Assembly (NCBI RefSeq): GCF_013085545.1
Contig: NZ_CP039543.1
Location: forward strand, 3,937,322-4,001,321
Direction of reading: 5' to 3'
From: Oceanidesulfovibrio marinus
GTDB lineage: Bacteria; Desulfobacterota; Desulfovibrionia; Desulfovibrionales; Desulfovibrionaceae
DNA length: 64,000 bases
Part shown: positions 37,767 to 47,876 of the stretch, one piece after another
Layout: every line of letters begins with the position of its first letter
How positions within the stretch are numbered: the first letter of the stretch is position 1
Notes under the pieces: model-generated
Databases searched by the model: none
Told to the model about the DNA's origin: nothing
The model's input: the letters and a program-made list of their open reading frames with translations, nothing else
Position numbers and translations under genes: made by a program

Positions 37767-40700
37767 ATGGTTCCCGTGGTATTATCACGTCTTGCCGGAG
37801 CTTTCCGGACCCTTCTCCTGACGGTCGCCGCTGCGGCCGTTGTCCTGACCGCGCCCCCGTCGGCGCAGGCCTTCAACTATTATTGGGGCAAGCACCCGGA
37901 CAAGGACCGCATCGTCGTAAAATTTGACGGTGACGTGCCCAAGTACTCCATCGCCCGCACCTCCAAGACCAGCATCGACATCACGCTGCCCGATGGTTTC
38001 TGGGCCGGAAAGCGCAGGCCGCCCATGCTGCTGATGCAGACCGGGGCCAACGCCAAGGACATCAAACCCACCGATACCGGGCTGCGCATCGATCTGCGGA
38101 ATGACACCTTCGGCTACCTCCATTTTGTGCTGGAGGACGCGGACAAGCTGGTGGTGGACGTGTTCGAGGACTCCATGGGCGCTCGCTGGGAGCCCGGCGC
38201 AGAGGAGCCCCCCGTTCAGCCCGCGGCCCAGCCCGAATCCCAGCCCGCGGAACAGCCTGCCGCGCCGGAACCAGCGCCTGAGGCCAAGGCGGAGCCTCAG
38301 CCCGCGCCGGAAGCCATGCAGCCGGCTGGGGAGACTGCTGCCGCAGCCAGGCCCGATACCCTGACTGCCGAGCCCGCGCCCCCCGCACCGACTCAGGAGC
38401 CATCCGCCATGCCGGCCGCTTCGGCCGCCAATGAAACGTCGCCTGCGGTGGAGGCTCCGTCAGAACCGGCCGCAGCATCCGCGCCGTCATTCTCTTTCCG
38501 CTCGTCCCTGCCGTCGCGTTCACCAGAAGGGACACAGGCCAGGCCCGAGCCCGAGCCGACAAAGACCGAGACAAATCAAACTGCCGCTTCCGAGGCGGCC
38601 GCGCCGTCTTCTGCCGGGACATCCCAGCCAGCCCAGGGCACCATGGCTGTGGCGGACAATGGTCCCTCCTACGAGCTCCGCGCACCCATGGCCAAACCCG
38701 GCGAGGTGGCTCCGGTGCTGCGCAGGTCCACGCCGACCCAGGCCGAAGAGAGCCCGCAGCAGGCCGCCGCGGATACCCCGGATATTCAGGCGCCGCAGCA
38801 GTACCTCATGGACATGCCCGGCATGAACGCCACGGCGGGGAATGCCACGGCCGAGAACGCCGAGGTCCCGCCGCCTCCGGTCATCGATACCGAAGCCGCC
38901 AAGCAGGCCCGGGAGACCGCGGACAGGCAGGAGGCCGCTGCCAGAGAGCAGGCCGCCCAGGCGAACAATCAGACAGCCGAGACCCCGCAGGCCGGCACTG
39001 CTCCGGAGCCTTTGGACGAGACAGCAAGCCTGGATCAGATGCCCATGCCGGAAACGGCCGCTGCATCCGGCGAGGAGCAGAACCGCACGGGGCCGGACGG
39101 CGAGCCCATTCCCACGACGGCGGAGCTTCTGGATCAGGCCCGGATTTCCTTTGTCAACGAGGAGTACGAGACGGCGCTGACCCAGCTGAAGCAGCTGCGC
39201 GGCGCACCGGGACTGACGGACGCCGAGCGCGAGGAGGTGCTCTACTTCCTGGCCGATTCGCAGTACGCGCTTCACCGCGACGACATGCGCGAGAACTATG
39301 AGACCGTGACCAGCGCCTACAAGGCGGCCATGAACTTCAATCCGCAGTCGTCGTCCACGCCTCAGGCGCTGCTCAAGATGGGGGTCATCAACCTGGAGGT
39401 GGACAACCCCCGCGAGGCCGAGGCGTACTTCAACATCCTGCGCAAGCAGTATCCGGGCAACGAGAACATCCCGCTGACCTACTTCTACTGGGGCGACTAC
39501 TACTTCAAGCACGGGCGCTACCAGGAGGCCGCGGACAGCTACCAGTACATCATCCAGCAGTTTCCGGACACCAAGTACGTGCGCGAGTCCGGCGTTGGCC
39601 TGGCGCGCTCCCTGGAACGCCTCGGCTTTGACGAGCAGGCCGCGGAGATCGTGGACTATCTGGAAAAACGCTGGCCGCGGTTCTACGTGGAGTACCCGCC
39701 GTTCCTGCGGCTGGTGGGCGACGTGAGCTACCAGAACCAGGAGTACGAGAAGGCCAAGCTGAACCTCTGGACCTTCTACAACCTGGACCCGGAAGGGCCC
39801 GAGGCCGACCTGGCCCTGGCGCGCATCGGCGACATCTATGTGAAGGAAGGCAAGCTGGACGCCGCGCGTGAAGTCTACCAGAAGACCGCCCAGAAGTACC
39901 CGGAGCGGGAGGGCGGACTCATCGCCCGCATGCGCCTGGCCGAGAAGGGCATCTACGACAAGCCCACCACGCAGGACATGTTCACCGTGTTCGACCAGCC
40001 GTACACCACGGCGCCGGAGGACATTTACAAGGAGATCGTGTCCAAGCATCCGGACAGCGCCCTGGCGCCCCTGGCGCAGCTCAAGCTGGCCATGTGGTAT
40101 ATGCACGGCAATCAGCAACGCGACACCCTGGTGGCCATACAGGACTTTCTGACCCGCTACCCGGAAAGCCCGCTCATGCCGCGTGCCAAGGAGGTGGCCT
40201 CGGACGCCTTTGGCAAGCTGGTGGATACGATGGTCAAGGAAGAGAACTACGCCGGCGCGATGCGGCTGTGGGACGGCTCCCCGGCCATCCGCGACATCGT
40301 GGGTGATCTGGCCCCCAAGACGCGCATCGCCCTGGGCCTGTCCTCCTGGAAGGAAGGCCGGCCGGAGCAGGCGTGGAACCTGGTCTCGCCGTTCCTCGTG
40401 TCCGAGGGCATGCCCCAGTACTCGGAGATGGCGCTGAACCTGGCCCTGTCCGTGGCCCTGGAGAACGGCTACTGGGACCGCATCGTCAACATGCGGCCCA
40501 TCGTGGACGGCTGGGAGGTCACGCCCAAGACGCGCGACGAGTACAACTACGCCCTGGCCCTGGCCTACGAGAATCTGGGCCAGGAAGACCAAAGCGCGCC
40601 CATGTGGGCCAGCCTCACGGGCGACGACGGGCTCGACCCCCTGCGCCGGGCCTACGCCCAGTACTTCATGGCCGTGAACGCGCGCAAGCAGGGCGATCTG

Positions 40701-41069
40701 AAAAAGGCCTACGACATGGCTCGGGACAGCCTGGAGTACTTCCTGGAGTCGGACAAGGACCCCGGTAAGATCGACGACCTTCTGCCCATGCTCGTGGAGA
40801 TCGCCGAAGGTGGCGGCCGTATCCGCGAGGCCATCGGTTGGAACCTGGACTACCTCGAACGGCTCCAGCAGTCCGATCCCCAGTGGCCGGCGGCGCGGTA
40901 CCGCATGGCCCAGCTCTACCGCAAGGCGCAGGACGTGCAGCAGTGGCGCGCCATTCTGGAAGATCTTGCCAAGAACAACCCGAACTCGTTGTATGGCCGC
41001 ATGGCCGATATGGACCTGCGCACCCAGGGTCTGGTGAAGGACGCCAGACAGCTCGCCCCGAACATCTGA
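37767..41069 (+). CDS. large exported TPR protein with AMIN-like N-domain
   Basis: A 1,100-residue protein. Residues 1-36 are a signal peptide (TLLLTVAAAAVVLTAP, cleavage probably after AQA). Residues 40-150 have beta-rich sequence like an AMIN/surface-binding domain (IVVKFDGDVPKY, DITLPDGFWAG, LVVDVFED). Residues 150-440 are a Pro/Ala/Glu-rich linker. From about 445 to the end are roughly a dozen TPR-type repeats (YFYWGDYYFKHGRYQEAADSY). The true start may be GTG 37776 because of the sigma-54 site. Likely periplasmic; related genes in this lineage are uncharacterised. Confidence 0.75.
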   Translation: MVPVVLSRLAGAFRTLLLTVAAAAVVLTAPPSAQAFNYYWGKHPDKDRIVVKFDGDVPKYSIARTSKTSIDITLPDGFWAGKRRPPMLLMQTGANAKDIKPTDTGLRIDLRNDTFGYLHFVLEDADKLVVDVFEDSMGARWEPGAEEPPVQPAAQPESQPAEQPAAPEPAPEAKAEPQPAPEAMQPAGETAAAARPDTLTAEPAPPAPTQEPSAMPAASAANETSPAVEAPSEPAAASAPSFSFRSSLPSRSPEGTQARPEPEPTKTETNQTAASEAAAPSSAGTSQPAQGTMAVADNGPSYELRAPMAKPGEVAPVLRRSTPTQAEESPQQAAADTPDIQAPQQYLMDMPGMNATAGNATAENAEVPPPPVIDTEAAKQARETADRQEAAAREQAAQANNQTAETPQAGTAPEPLDETASLDQMPMPETAAASGEEQNRTGPDGEPIPTTAELLDQARISFVNEEYETALTQLKQLRGAPGLTDAEREEVLYFLADSQYALHRDDMRENYETVTSAYKAAMNFNPQSSSTPQALLKMGVINLEVDNPREAEAYFNILRKQYPGNENIPLTYFYWGDYYFKHGRYQEAADSYQYIIQQFPDTKYVRESGVGLARSLERLGFDEQAAEIVDYLEKRWPRFYVEYPPFLRLVGDVSYQNQEYEKAKLNLWTFYNLDPEGPEADLALARIGDIYVKEGKLDAAREVYQKTAQKYPEREGGLIARMRLAEKGIYDKPTTQDMFTVFDQPYTTAPEDIYKEIVSKHPDSALAPLAQLKLAMWYMHGNQQRDTLVAIQDFLTRYPESPLMPRAKEVASDAFGKLVDTMVKEENYAGAMRLWDGSPAIRDIVGDLAPKTRIALGLSSWKEGRPEQAWNLVSPFLVSEGMPQYSEMALNLALSVALENGYWDRIVNMRPIVDGWEVTPKTRDEYNYALALAYENLGQEDQSAPMWASLTGDDGLDPLRRAYAQYFMAVNARKQGDLKKAYDMARDSLEYFLESDKDPGKIDDLLPMLVEIAEGGGRIREAIGWNLDYLERLQQSDPQWPAARYRMAQLYRKAQDVQQWRAILEDLAKNNPNSLYGRMADMDLRTQGLVKDARQLAPNI

Positions 41070-41107
41070 GGCGGGTGCATTTTGGGGGAATCGCCTCCCT
41101 GCTTTTG
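41068..41107 (+). terminator. weak terminator-like hairpin
   Basis: GAGGCG (41068-41073) pairs with CGCCTC (41092-41097), then CCTGCTTTT. The loop is long (18 bases) and the T-run short, and the stem starts at the stop codon. Confidence 0.35.
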
Positions 41108-41190
41108 CGTTGCTCCCTTCTCAGGCGTATGCTGGCTCTTCATGAAACCGCGCCTCGGCCATTGCAGGCGCGAAGCGTGAAGGAGCGGAA

Positions 41191-42012
41191 ATGGACAGGA
41201 ACCCCATAGTCGCCGGCCGGTTCTACGACGACAACCCCCGGCGCCTGTACGATCAGATCGGCACATATCTGGACGCTGCCGGTCCCATGGACCAGGAGCG
41301 CACCATTCTGGCCATGGCGCCGCACGCCGGCTATGTGTACTCGGGCCGGGTGGCCGGCATGGCCTTGGGCCGGGCCAACCTCGCTTCCACCATTGTGCTG
41401 CTGGGTCCCAACCATACGGGCAACGGCCTGCCCCTGGCCGTGTGGCCGAGCGGCAAATGGTACATCCCGGGCGGCGCCATCCCCGTGAACGAGTCTCTGG
41501 CCGCCGCGATTCTGCAGGCCGCGCCCAAGTTTGCGGAGGACAGCTCCGCCCATCTGTACGAGCACTCCCTGGAGGTCATGGCCCCGTTCCTTCTGGAGCT
41601 GGGCGAGCGGCGCAACACGTCGTACTCCATTGTGCCCATCGCCGTGGCCGAGCCGCACTTCGAGGTGCTCCAGGAAACGGGCCGCGCCCTGGGCCGGCTG
41701 CTGGCCTCGTGGGAGGAGCCCGTGTCCATGGTGGTCAGCTCCGACATGAGTCACTACGTGAGCGCCAGGCGGGCCAAAGAGCTCGACACGCTGGCCCTGG
41801 ACGCCGTAAAAGCGTTGGACCCGCGCCAGCTTTTCCAGACAGTGCGCGAACGGAACATCACCATGTGCGGCGTGCTGCCCATGAGCCTGGCCATGACCGC
41901 CGCCCTGGAGATGGGCGCGACAAAGGCCGAGATCGTGGAGTACGCCACATCCGGCGATGTGAGCGGCGATTTCGACCAGGTGGTGGGCTACGCCGGCGCC
42001 GTAGTCAGCTGA
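41191..42012 (+). CDS. Memo-family protein (AmmeMemoRadiSam system protein B)
   Basis: A 273-residue protein of the Memo/DODA-like fold. Motifs MAPHAGYVYSGRVAG and LLGPNHTGNG near residues 50-75 and SSDMSHYVS near residue 185 supply the His residues seen in this family's metal pocket. The ATG has AAGGAGCGGAA upstream. It is the B component of AmmeMemoRadiSam; the A component (AMMECR1) is at 8902 in the same orientation but far away. gmhA follows after 42 bases. Its reaction is not established. Confidence 0.9.
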   Translation: MDRNPIVAGRFYDDNPRRLYDQIGTYLDAAGPMDQERTILAMAPHAGYVYSGRVAGMALGRANLASTIVLLGPNHTGNGLPLAVWPSGKWYIPGGAIPVNESLAAAILQAAPKFAEDSSAHLYEHSLEVMAPFLLELGERRNTSYSIVPIAVAEPHFEVLQETGRALGRLLASWEEPVSMVVSSDMSHYVSARRAKELDTLALDAVKALDPRQLFQTVRERNITMCGVLPMSLAMTAALEMGATKAEIVEYATSGDVSGDFDQVVGYAGAVVS

Positions 42013-42054
42013 TATATCTCCCTTGCACCCACGCGTGAGACAGGCGCGCAAATC

Positions 42055-42714
42055 ATGAGCATGTCCCAGGAAGTCTTGGAAATGATTGGCAGCTACGGCC
42101 AGGAAGGCGCAGTGCTCCGCGAGACCTTCTTTGCCGAGAACGCCGCACGTATCGAGGAGATCGCCAGGCTGATGGCCGTCTCACTTGCCGACGGCGGAAA
42201 AATCCTCTATTGCGGCAACGGCGGCAGCGCGGCAGATTCCCAGCACCTTGCGGCCGAGCTCGTGAACAGGTTCCAGCTGGAACGCCCGCCCCTGCCCGGC
42301 ATCGCCCTGACCACGGACACCTCGGCCCTCACGGCCATCGGCAACGACTACGGCTTCGATCAGGTGTTTCGCAAGCAGGTGCAGGGCCTGGGCAAACGGG
42401 GCGACGTGCTCGTGGCCATCTCCACCTCGGGCAACAGCGAGAACCTGGTCCAGGCGCTCAAGGCCGCGGCCGACATGGGCATGGTCCGGGTCGGTCTGCT
42501 GGGCGGCGACGGCGGGGAGATGGCGCACCTGTGCCAGCACGCGCTGCTTGTTCCCAGCAAGTCCACGCCCCTGGTGCAGGAGGTGCACATTGCCGCCGGC
42601 CACATGCTGTGCAAGCTGATCGACTACTTCCTCTTCGAGAACGTCGCGGAGATCACCGAGTATATCCGCATGGGCGCTTCCCTGGAGACGATTCCCGGCC
42701 AAGAGGGCGAATAG
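42055..42714 (+). CDS. gmhA: D-sedoheptulose-7-phosphate isomerase
   Basis: Makes D-glycero-D-manno-heptose-7-phosphate for the inner core of lipopolysaccharide. The 219 residues contain the SIS-domain signature ILYCGNGGSAADSQHLAAE near residue 55, TTDTSALTAIGNDYGF, AISTSGNSENL and QEVHIAAGHMLC with the catalytic His. Two ATGs at the start (MSMSQ) are both possible. It precedes the FmdB gene by 65 bases. It indicates a Gram-negative cell with heptose-containing LPS. Confidence 0.95.
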   Translation: MSMSQEVLEMIGSYGQEGAVLRETFFAENAARIEEIARLMAVSLADGGKILYCGNGGSAADSQHLAAELVNRFQLERPPLPGIALTTDTSALTAIGNDYGFDQVFRKQVQGLGKRGDVLVAISTSGNSENLVQALKAAADMGMVRVGLLGGDGGEMAHLCQHALLVPSKSTPLVQEVHIAAGHMLCKLIDYFLFENVAEITEYIRMGASLETIPGQEGE

Positions 42715-42779
42715 GCGATTGACGCGCGGCGACGAGGTCTTATACCTCGTATTGATGATTTCCAAGGAGGAACCCGGAT

Positions 42780-43022
42780 ATGCCTATGCATGATTTCATG
42801 TGCCAGTCCTGCAAACATGAGTTTGAGGAGCTGGTCGTCAAGGATGAAGAAGTGAAGTGCCCCAAGTGCGGCTCTGCAAATACCCAGCAGCTGATGTCCT
42901 GCTGCCGTTTCAGCATGGGCGGCGACAACGGAGTGGGCAAGGCGGCCCAGTGGCGCGCCCAGGGGGGCACCTCGCCCTCCAAGTGCTCCGGCTGCTCGGG
43001 CGGCAACTGCTCCACCTGCTGA
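42780..43022 (+). CDS. FmdB-type zinc ribbon protein
   Basis: An 80-residue regulatory or zinc-binding protein of the FmdB family. The N-terminus MPMHDFMCQSCKHEFEELV and the second pair CPKCGSANTQQL give a four-cysteine zinc ribbon. The tail has extra cysteines (KCSGCSGGNCSTC). AGGAGG at 42766-42771 is a strong ribosome site. Exact target is unknown. A strong terminator lies after it. Confidence 0.88.
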   Translation: MPMHDFMCQSCKHEFEELVVKDEEVKCPKCGSANTQQLMSCCRFSMGGDNGVGKAAQWRAQGGTSPSKCSGCSGGNCSTC

Positions 43023-43055
43023 TTCCCGGCCCGGCCACACCGTATTGATCTTCCC

Positions 43056-43092
43056 GAGGGGGAGGACGGGCAGAGCGCCCGCCTCCCTCTTT
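43056..43092 (+). terminator. Rho-independent terminator after gmhA-FmdB
   Basis: GAGGG...AGG...CGGGC on the 5' side pairs with GCCCG...CCTCCCTC on the 3' side (43075-43089) with small bulges, then TTTGTCTT. It separates the gmhA-FmdB unit from hemC. Confidence 0.65.
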
Positions 43093-43124
43093 GTCTTCTC
43101 AATCTCTGAGCGTAAAGGCACGAC

Positions 43125-44087
43125 ATGGACAAGCTCGTCATCGCGACGCGGGGCAGCAAGCTCGCCCTCTGGCAGGCCAACCACATCAAGGACGCCCTGG
43201 AATCCACCCACTCCGGCCTTTCGGTGGAGCTCCTGGTGCTCAAAACCAAGGGCGACAAGATTCTGGACGTGCCCCTGGCCAAGGTGGGGGGCAAGGGCCT
43301 CTTCGTGAAGGAGATCGAGGACGCGCTGCTGGACGGCCGCGCCGACCTGGCCGTGCACTCCATGAAGGACGTGCCCACGGAGCTGCCCGGCGGTCTGGTT
43401 CTGGGCGTGATGCCGGTGCGCGAGGAGCCCACAGACACATTTCTGAGTGTGAAGTACGAGACCCTGGACAATCTGCCGCAGGGCGCTGTGGTGGGCACCT
43501 CCAGCCTGCGCCGCCAGACCCAGCTGCTGGCGCTGCGCCCGGACCTGAAAATCGAGTCCCTGCGCGGCAATGTGGACACCCGCCTGCGCAAGCTCATGGA
43601 AGGCCAGTTCGACGCCATCGTCATGGCCACCTCCGGCCTCAAGCGCCTGGGCCTTACCGCGCCGCACATGGAGATTCTGGGCCCGCCCCGGTTCCTGCCA
43701 GCCGTGGGCCAGGGCGCTCTGGGCATCGAGTACCGAGCGGACGACGATCGCGTCATCGGTCTGCTTGAGTTCTTGAAGGACCGCGAGACCATGCTCCGTG
43801 TCCACGCCGAACGCGGCTTCCTGGCCGGCCTGGACGGCGGCTGCCAAGTGCCCATCGCGGCCTATGCCGTGCTGGAGGGCGATACCGTGCAGCTCACCGG
43901 CTTGGTGGCAGACGAGGACGGAACACGGGTCATCCGGCGCGAGTGCAGCGGACCTGCCGCGTCTGATAAGACGTCCTACGCCATGGGCCTGGACCTGGCC
44001 AGGGAAGTGCTCGACGCCGGGGGCAAGGCCATCCTCGACGAGGTCTACGGCCGACTGGGCGACGAGGAAGCACCCTCGCCGTCGTAA
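43125..44087 (+). CDS. hemC: porphobilinogen deaminase
   Basis: Polymerises four porphobilinogens into hydroxymethylbilane, the substrate of HemD (encoded by the fusion at 6528). The 320 residues include [15 protein letters not shown] at the N-terminus, [12 protein letters not shown] near residue 78, [11 protein letters not shown], and [13 protein letters not shown], where Cys240 binds the dipyrromethane cofactor. AAAGG lies upstream of ATG. It ends with its own terminator, so it is a separate transcript or the last gene of one. Confidence 0.97.
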   Translation: MDKLVIATRGSKLALWQANHIKDALESTHSGLSVELLVLKTKGDKILDVPLAKVGGKGLFVKEIEDALLDGRADLAVHSMKDVPTELPGGLVLGVMPVREEPTDTFLSVKYETLDNLPQGAVVGTSSLRRQTQLLALRPDLKIESLRGNVDTRLRKLMEGQFDAIVMATSGLKRLGLTAPHMEILGPPRFLPAVGQGALGIEYRADDDRVIGLLEFLKDRETMLRVHAERGFLAGLDGGCQVPIAAYAVLEGDTVQLTGLVADEDGTRVIRRECSGPAASDKTSYAMGLDLAREVLDAGGKAILDEVYGRLGDEEAPSPS

Positions 44088-44118
44088 GCTGGATCTATTT
44101 TTACGGAATATTTTGAAG

Positions 44119-44143
44119 AGCCCGCGTTTGCGGGCTTTTTTTT
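44119..44143 (+). terminator. Rho-independent terminator of hemC
   Basis: AGCCCGC (44119-44125) pairs with GCGGGCT (44130-44136), loop GTTT, followed by eight T residues. It sits 32 bases after the hemC stop. Confidence 0.92.
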
Positions 44144-44161
44144 GCGGGAACGCGGTCACCC

Positions 44162-44467
44162 TCACGGATGACACGTAAAGTGCCGGCTCCAGGCATTGCC
44201 GTCCGGCGCCGAGCCTTCGTGCACGCGTTCCAGCCAGGCGTCGTACTCGGCAAAGCTCAGCGCGCCATCCTCCCCGGCGGCCTGGGCAAAGAATCCCTGT
44301 CCCGAGAAGTTGCACACCGCGTCGAACTCCGCGGCAGTTATGACGCCGTTGTTGTCCGCGTCGATGGCGCGGAATCGGCCGATGCGCTGGGCCCACGCCG
44401 TGTGCACGGCCAGGAGCAGCAGGGCCGCGCCGAGGCAGAGTGTGATGTGGGGCAGGAGTCGCGGCAT
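44162..44467 (-). CDS. small exported EF-hand protein
   Basis: A 101-residue protein with a signal peptide (LCLGAALLLLAVHTAWA, cleavage probably after AQ). The mature part has one good calcium loop DADNNGVITAAEFD and a second, degenerate one (GEDGALSFAEYD). Start chosen at 44467 (MPRLLPHIT), since the upstream ATG at 44500 only adds a non-signal extension. It is the last gene of the minus-strand efflux cluster, 87 bases after the RND gene. Role unknown. Confidence 0.75.
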   Translation of the reverse strand: MPRLLPHITLCLGAALLLLAVHTAWAQRIGRFRAIDADNNGVITAAEFDAVCNFSGQGFFAQAAGEDGALSFAEYDAWLERVHEGSAPDGNAWSRHFTCHP

Positions 44468-44554
44468 GGTGGGGGATCGCGTGTGACGGAGTCCGCGCAA
44501 TCATCGTGAGCGACGAAGGCGCATTGGCGATTATCTCATACTACGGCGGGGAGA

Positions 44555-47500
44555 TTACGATTCCGTGTCGCGAGTGTCTGCGTCGCGCCCGTCTGCGCCG
44601 CGCCAGTCCGCATGGTGCTCGTCCAGCCCGTGGCCGGAGCGCCGCGCCTTTCTGCGACGTACGCGCTCCTTGAGCCCTTCGAGCAGGTCCCACTCCACCG
44701 GCACGATGAACAGGGTAAGCGCCGTTGCCGTGCACAGGCCGGTGACGAATGTGGAGGCCATGGAGCCCCAGACCAGCGAGTACTGCGGAAAGCCCACGGC
44801 CATGGGCAACAGGCCCAGGGTGGTGGTCAGCGTGGTGAGCAGGATAGGCCGCAGCCGCACGCGGATGCCCTCGCGAATGGCCTCGGCGCGGGAAGCCCCC
44901 TGCTCGCGCAGCACGTTCATGAAGTTGACCAGCACCAGGGAGTCGTTGACCACAACGCCGGTCACGCCCACCAGGGCGATGAAGCTGTTCACCGTGAAAT
45001 AGGACTGGGTGGCCAGCTTGCCCACCACCACGCCGATCAGCGAGAAGACCACGGCCGAGAGAATGATGGCCGGCTGGAGGTAGGAGCGGAACTGCGTGGC
45101 CAGGATCAGGTAGATGAGCAGCACGGCGATGATGAAGGCGTACGCCAGGGATGTGTATGAGCGCTGGGTGGACTCGAAGTCGCCGCCGAATGTGAGCTGC
45201 GCGCCGGGATAGTCGCCCTTCATGGCGTTGTAGGCGTCGCGGATCTGCTTGACCACGGCCGGGGTGGAGGTCGGCGCGTTGGGCACCAGGTTGGCCGAGA
45301 TGGTCACGGCGCGGTCGCCGTCGTAGCGGATGAGGTACGCCGGGTCGGTGTATGTTTCCACGCGCACCAGATCGCCCAGGCGCACCGGGCCGCTGGGGTG
45401 CTCGATGAGCGGGATGGAGAGCGCCTTTTCCGGCGTCTGCAGATACTCCTGCGAGAAGCGCAGCTTGAGGTCCACGTCCTCGTCGGACAGGCGGTACTCG
45501 CCTACATACGTGCCGTCCAGCACGCTGGCGGCCAGGCGCGCCACCCGTTGCGGAGAGACGCCGTACTCGGCGGCGCGTTCCTCCCGTACCTTGAGCTGGA
45601 AGACCCGCGCCGGCTGGGCCTGGTCCGTACCGAGCTCGCTCAGATATGGGGCAAAGCGCTCGTCAGAGCGCATCATCTGCTGCACCGCGGCCGCCAGGCG
45701 GTGGACGTTGTCCGGGTCCTGGCCGCGCACGCGCACGGTGATGTCCTTGCCTGTGGGCGGTCCACCCTTTTCCGCGCGCAGTCGCACCTTCCAGCCGTCT
45801 TTCTCGTACGCCGCCTTCACCCGGCGTCGCATTTCCTCCAGATGGAGCAGGGGATCGTTCCCGGCCCTGTCCCCGAAGTCGCGCAGGTTCTTGGCCGGCA
45901 GGGTCACCACCACGTAGCCGTAGTTTTCGCCGTAGACCATCTCGTAGTCTTCGTTGATGAAGAAGCCGGCCGAGGCCGAGGTGGACTCCGCCATGCCCGG
46001 GCCGTCGTCCATCACAAAGTGCGAGATGTCCTTGAGCTTGTCGGAGACGACGCGCACCGGTGTGGATGAGGGCGCGTCCACGATGATGTAGTAGAGGTTG
46101 TAGTCGTCCGGGAAGAATTTGATGCGGATGAGCGGCGCTACGCCCGCCACGGACACGCCGAGCACGGCGATGGAGGTCACGAAGGCGACGATGACTATAC
46201 CGATGGACAGGAAGCGCCGGCGCAGCGTGAAGCCGGTGACCGCAGCTGTGATGCGCCGGGATACGGCGATGACGATGTTGTCCTTTTCCTCGTCCGGTAC
46301 GTGGGAGTCCTTGCGCGGCCCGTGGTCCAGGTAGTGGATGGGCAGGATGAGCAGGCATTCGATAAGCGAGGCGAGGATGGCGAAGCTGATGGCGATGGGC
46401 ACCTGGGCGAAGAACTCGCCGGTGGTGCCGGTCATGATCAGCATGGGCAGGAACGCGGCCACGGTCGTGGTGGTGGCGGAAATGACCGGCAGGAAGACCT
46501 CGGCCGTGCCGTTGACGATGGCCTTGCGCAGGGGCCAGCCCTCCTGCACGTGGCGGTAGATGTTCTCCACCACCACAATGGCGTCGTCCACAATGATGCC
46601 GGAGACGAGCACGAAGGAGAACAGCGTGATTTCGTTGAGCGAGTTTCCGGTGAAGTACATGAAGATCATGGTCACCAGGAAGGAGAAGGGGATGCCGATG
46701 GTGGTCAGCCCGGCGTTGCGCACGCCCATGAAGTACCAGATGATCGCGCAGACCAGGACCACACCCACCAGGAGGTTCCAGCCCAGGGTGGACATGGCGT
46801 CCTTGATGTAGGTGGTGGAGTCCTGGGTGAGGACCACGTCCACCCCTTCGTCCTTGAGCCGCTGCTCGAACCCGTCCACGATCTGGAGCACCTGCTCCTT
46901 GATGTCCAGGGCGTTGCCCGCCTCGGTCTTGATGACTTGCAGGGACACGGAGTCCCGCCCGTTGACCGAAGTGATGACGAATGGATCGCGGTAGGCAAGC
47001 TCAGCGCGGCTGATCACGTCCTCCAACCGGACAAAGCTGCCATCCATATCGCGGCGGATGATGGTGTCCACCACGTCCTGGCGGTTGCGGAAGCGCTCGT
47101 CCACCTTGACCACGAACTGTGCCGTGCCGTCATCGTAGGTGCCGGAGGGAATGGAGACGTTGGCCTCGGTCAGGCTGCGCACCACGTCGTCAAAGGTGAC
47201 GCCCACGCGCATCATCCGCTCCGGGTCCAGGTAAACGTGGAACTCGCGCTCGTACTCGCCGCGTAGCTCCACCTCCTGCACGCCCGGTATCTGCGCCAGC
47301 GGAATCTTCATCTCCTCGGCCATCAGCGTGAGCGCACGGTTGGAGCGGTTTCCGGCCAGGTTCACCGCCACCACGGGCAGCCAGTCCGAGGTCTTGATGT
47401 CCACGAACTCGGGCGGGTCGATGTCCTCGGGCAGCTCCTTGACCATAGTCAGGATCTTGAAGCGCAGCTCGTTGAACAGCTTGTCGTAGTCGGAGTCGTC

Positions 47501-47791
47501 CACGAACTTGACCAGGATGGACGAACGTTCCCGGTACGAGGTGGAGCGGATGAACTCCACGTCCTCCAGGTCCTCCAGCGCATCCTCGATCTCGTGGGTG
47601 ACGAGCTTCTCCACCTCCTCGGCCGATGCGCCCGGGAAGTACGTGGTGATGACCACCTTGCCGAAGTTGATCAGCGGGTAGCGCTCCACCGGCATGTTGA
47701 TGAGCGCGAACGCGCCCACCACCATGAGCAGTACGAAGACCAGATTGAAGAAGACGGTCTGCTTGAGGGAGAACCGGACGACAGGTTTCAC
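44555..47791 (-). CDS. RND-family efflux pump inner-membrane protein
   Basis: A 1,078-residue proton-driven transporter. It shows the RND layout: membrane segment 1 at FFNLVFVLLMVVGAFALINM, a large periplasmic loop, a 5-helix block with GIIVDDAIVVVENIYRHVQ (charged Asp pair in helix 4), a second large loop, and the second block with GVTGVVVNDSLVLVNFMNVL. It is of the hydrophobe/amphiphile (AcrB-like) subtype, without the heavy-metal signature. The start GTG 47791 has AAGGA 6 bases upstream; an ATG at 47818 has no site. Genes upstream on the strand include its likely adaptor at 50979-52028; no outer-membrane channel is seen. Confidence 0.93.
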   Translation of the reverse strand: MKPVVRFSLKQTVFFNLVFVLLMVVGAFALINMPVERYPLINFGKVVITTYFPGASAEEVEKLVTHEIEDALEDLEDVEFIRSTSYRERSSILVKFVDDSDYDKLFNELRFKILTMVKELPEDIDPPEFVDIKTSDWLPVVAVNLAGNRSNRALTLMAEEMKIPLAQIPGVQEVELRGEYEREFHVYLDPERMMRVGVTFDDVVRSLTEANVSIPSGTYDDGTAQFVVKVDERFRNRQDVVDTIIRRDMDGSFVRLEDVISRAELAYRDPFVITSVNGRDSVSLQVIKTEAGNALDIKEQVLQIVDGFEQRLKDEGVDVVLTQDSTTYIKDAMSTLGWNLLVGVVLVCAIIWYFMGVRNAGLTTIGIPFSFLVTMIFMYFTGNSLNEITLFSFVLVSGIIVDDAIVVVENIYRHVQEGWPLRKAIVNGTAEVFLPVISATTTTVAAFLPMLIMTGTTGEFFAQVPIAISFAILASLIECLLILPIHYLDHGPRKDSHVPDEEKDNIVIAVSRRITAAVTGFTLRRRFLSIGIVIVAFVTSIAVLGVSVAGVAPLIRIKFFPDDYNLYYIIVDAPSSTPVRVVSDKLKDISHFVMDDGPGMAESTSASAGFFINEDYEMVYGENYGYVVVTLPAKNLRDFGDRAGNDPLLHLEEMRRRVKAAYEKDGWKVRLRAEKGGPPTGKDITVRVRGQDPDNVHRLAAAVQQMMRSDERFAPYLSELGTDQAQPARVFQLKVREERAAEYGVSPQRVARLAASVLDGTYVGEYRLSDEDVDLKLRFSQEYLQTPEKALSIPLIEHPSGPVRLGDLVRVETYTDPAYLIRYDGDRAVTISANLVPNAPTSTPAVVKQIRDAYNAMKGDYPGAQLTFGGDFESTQRSYTSLAYAFIIAVLLIYLILATQFRSYLQPAIILSAVVFSLIGVVVGKLATQSYFTVNSFIALVGVTGVVVNDSLVLVNFMNVLREQGASRAEAIREGIRVRLRPILLTTLTTTLGLLPMAVGFPQYSLVWGSMASTFVTGLCTATALTLFIVPVEWDLLEGLKERVRRRKARRSGHGLDEHHADWRGADGRDADTRDTES

Positions 47792-47876
47792 GTGGGGTCC
47801 TTGCAGGTTATGGCGCAACAGGGCGTGAGTGCGCTCTACCTACTCCGATTTTGCAAAAAAGCGCAACAGCTTCGGA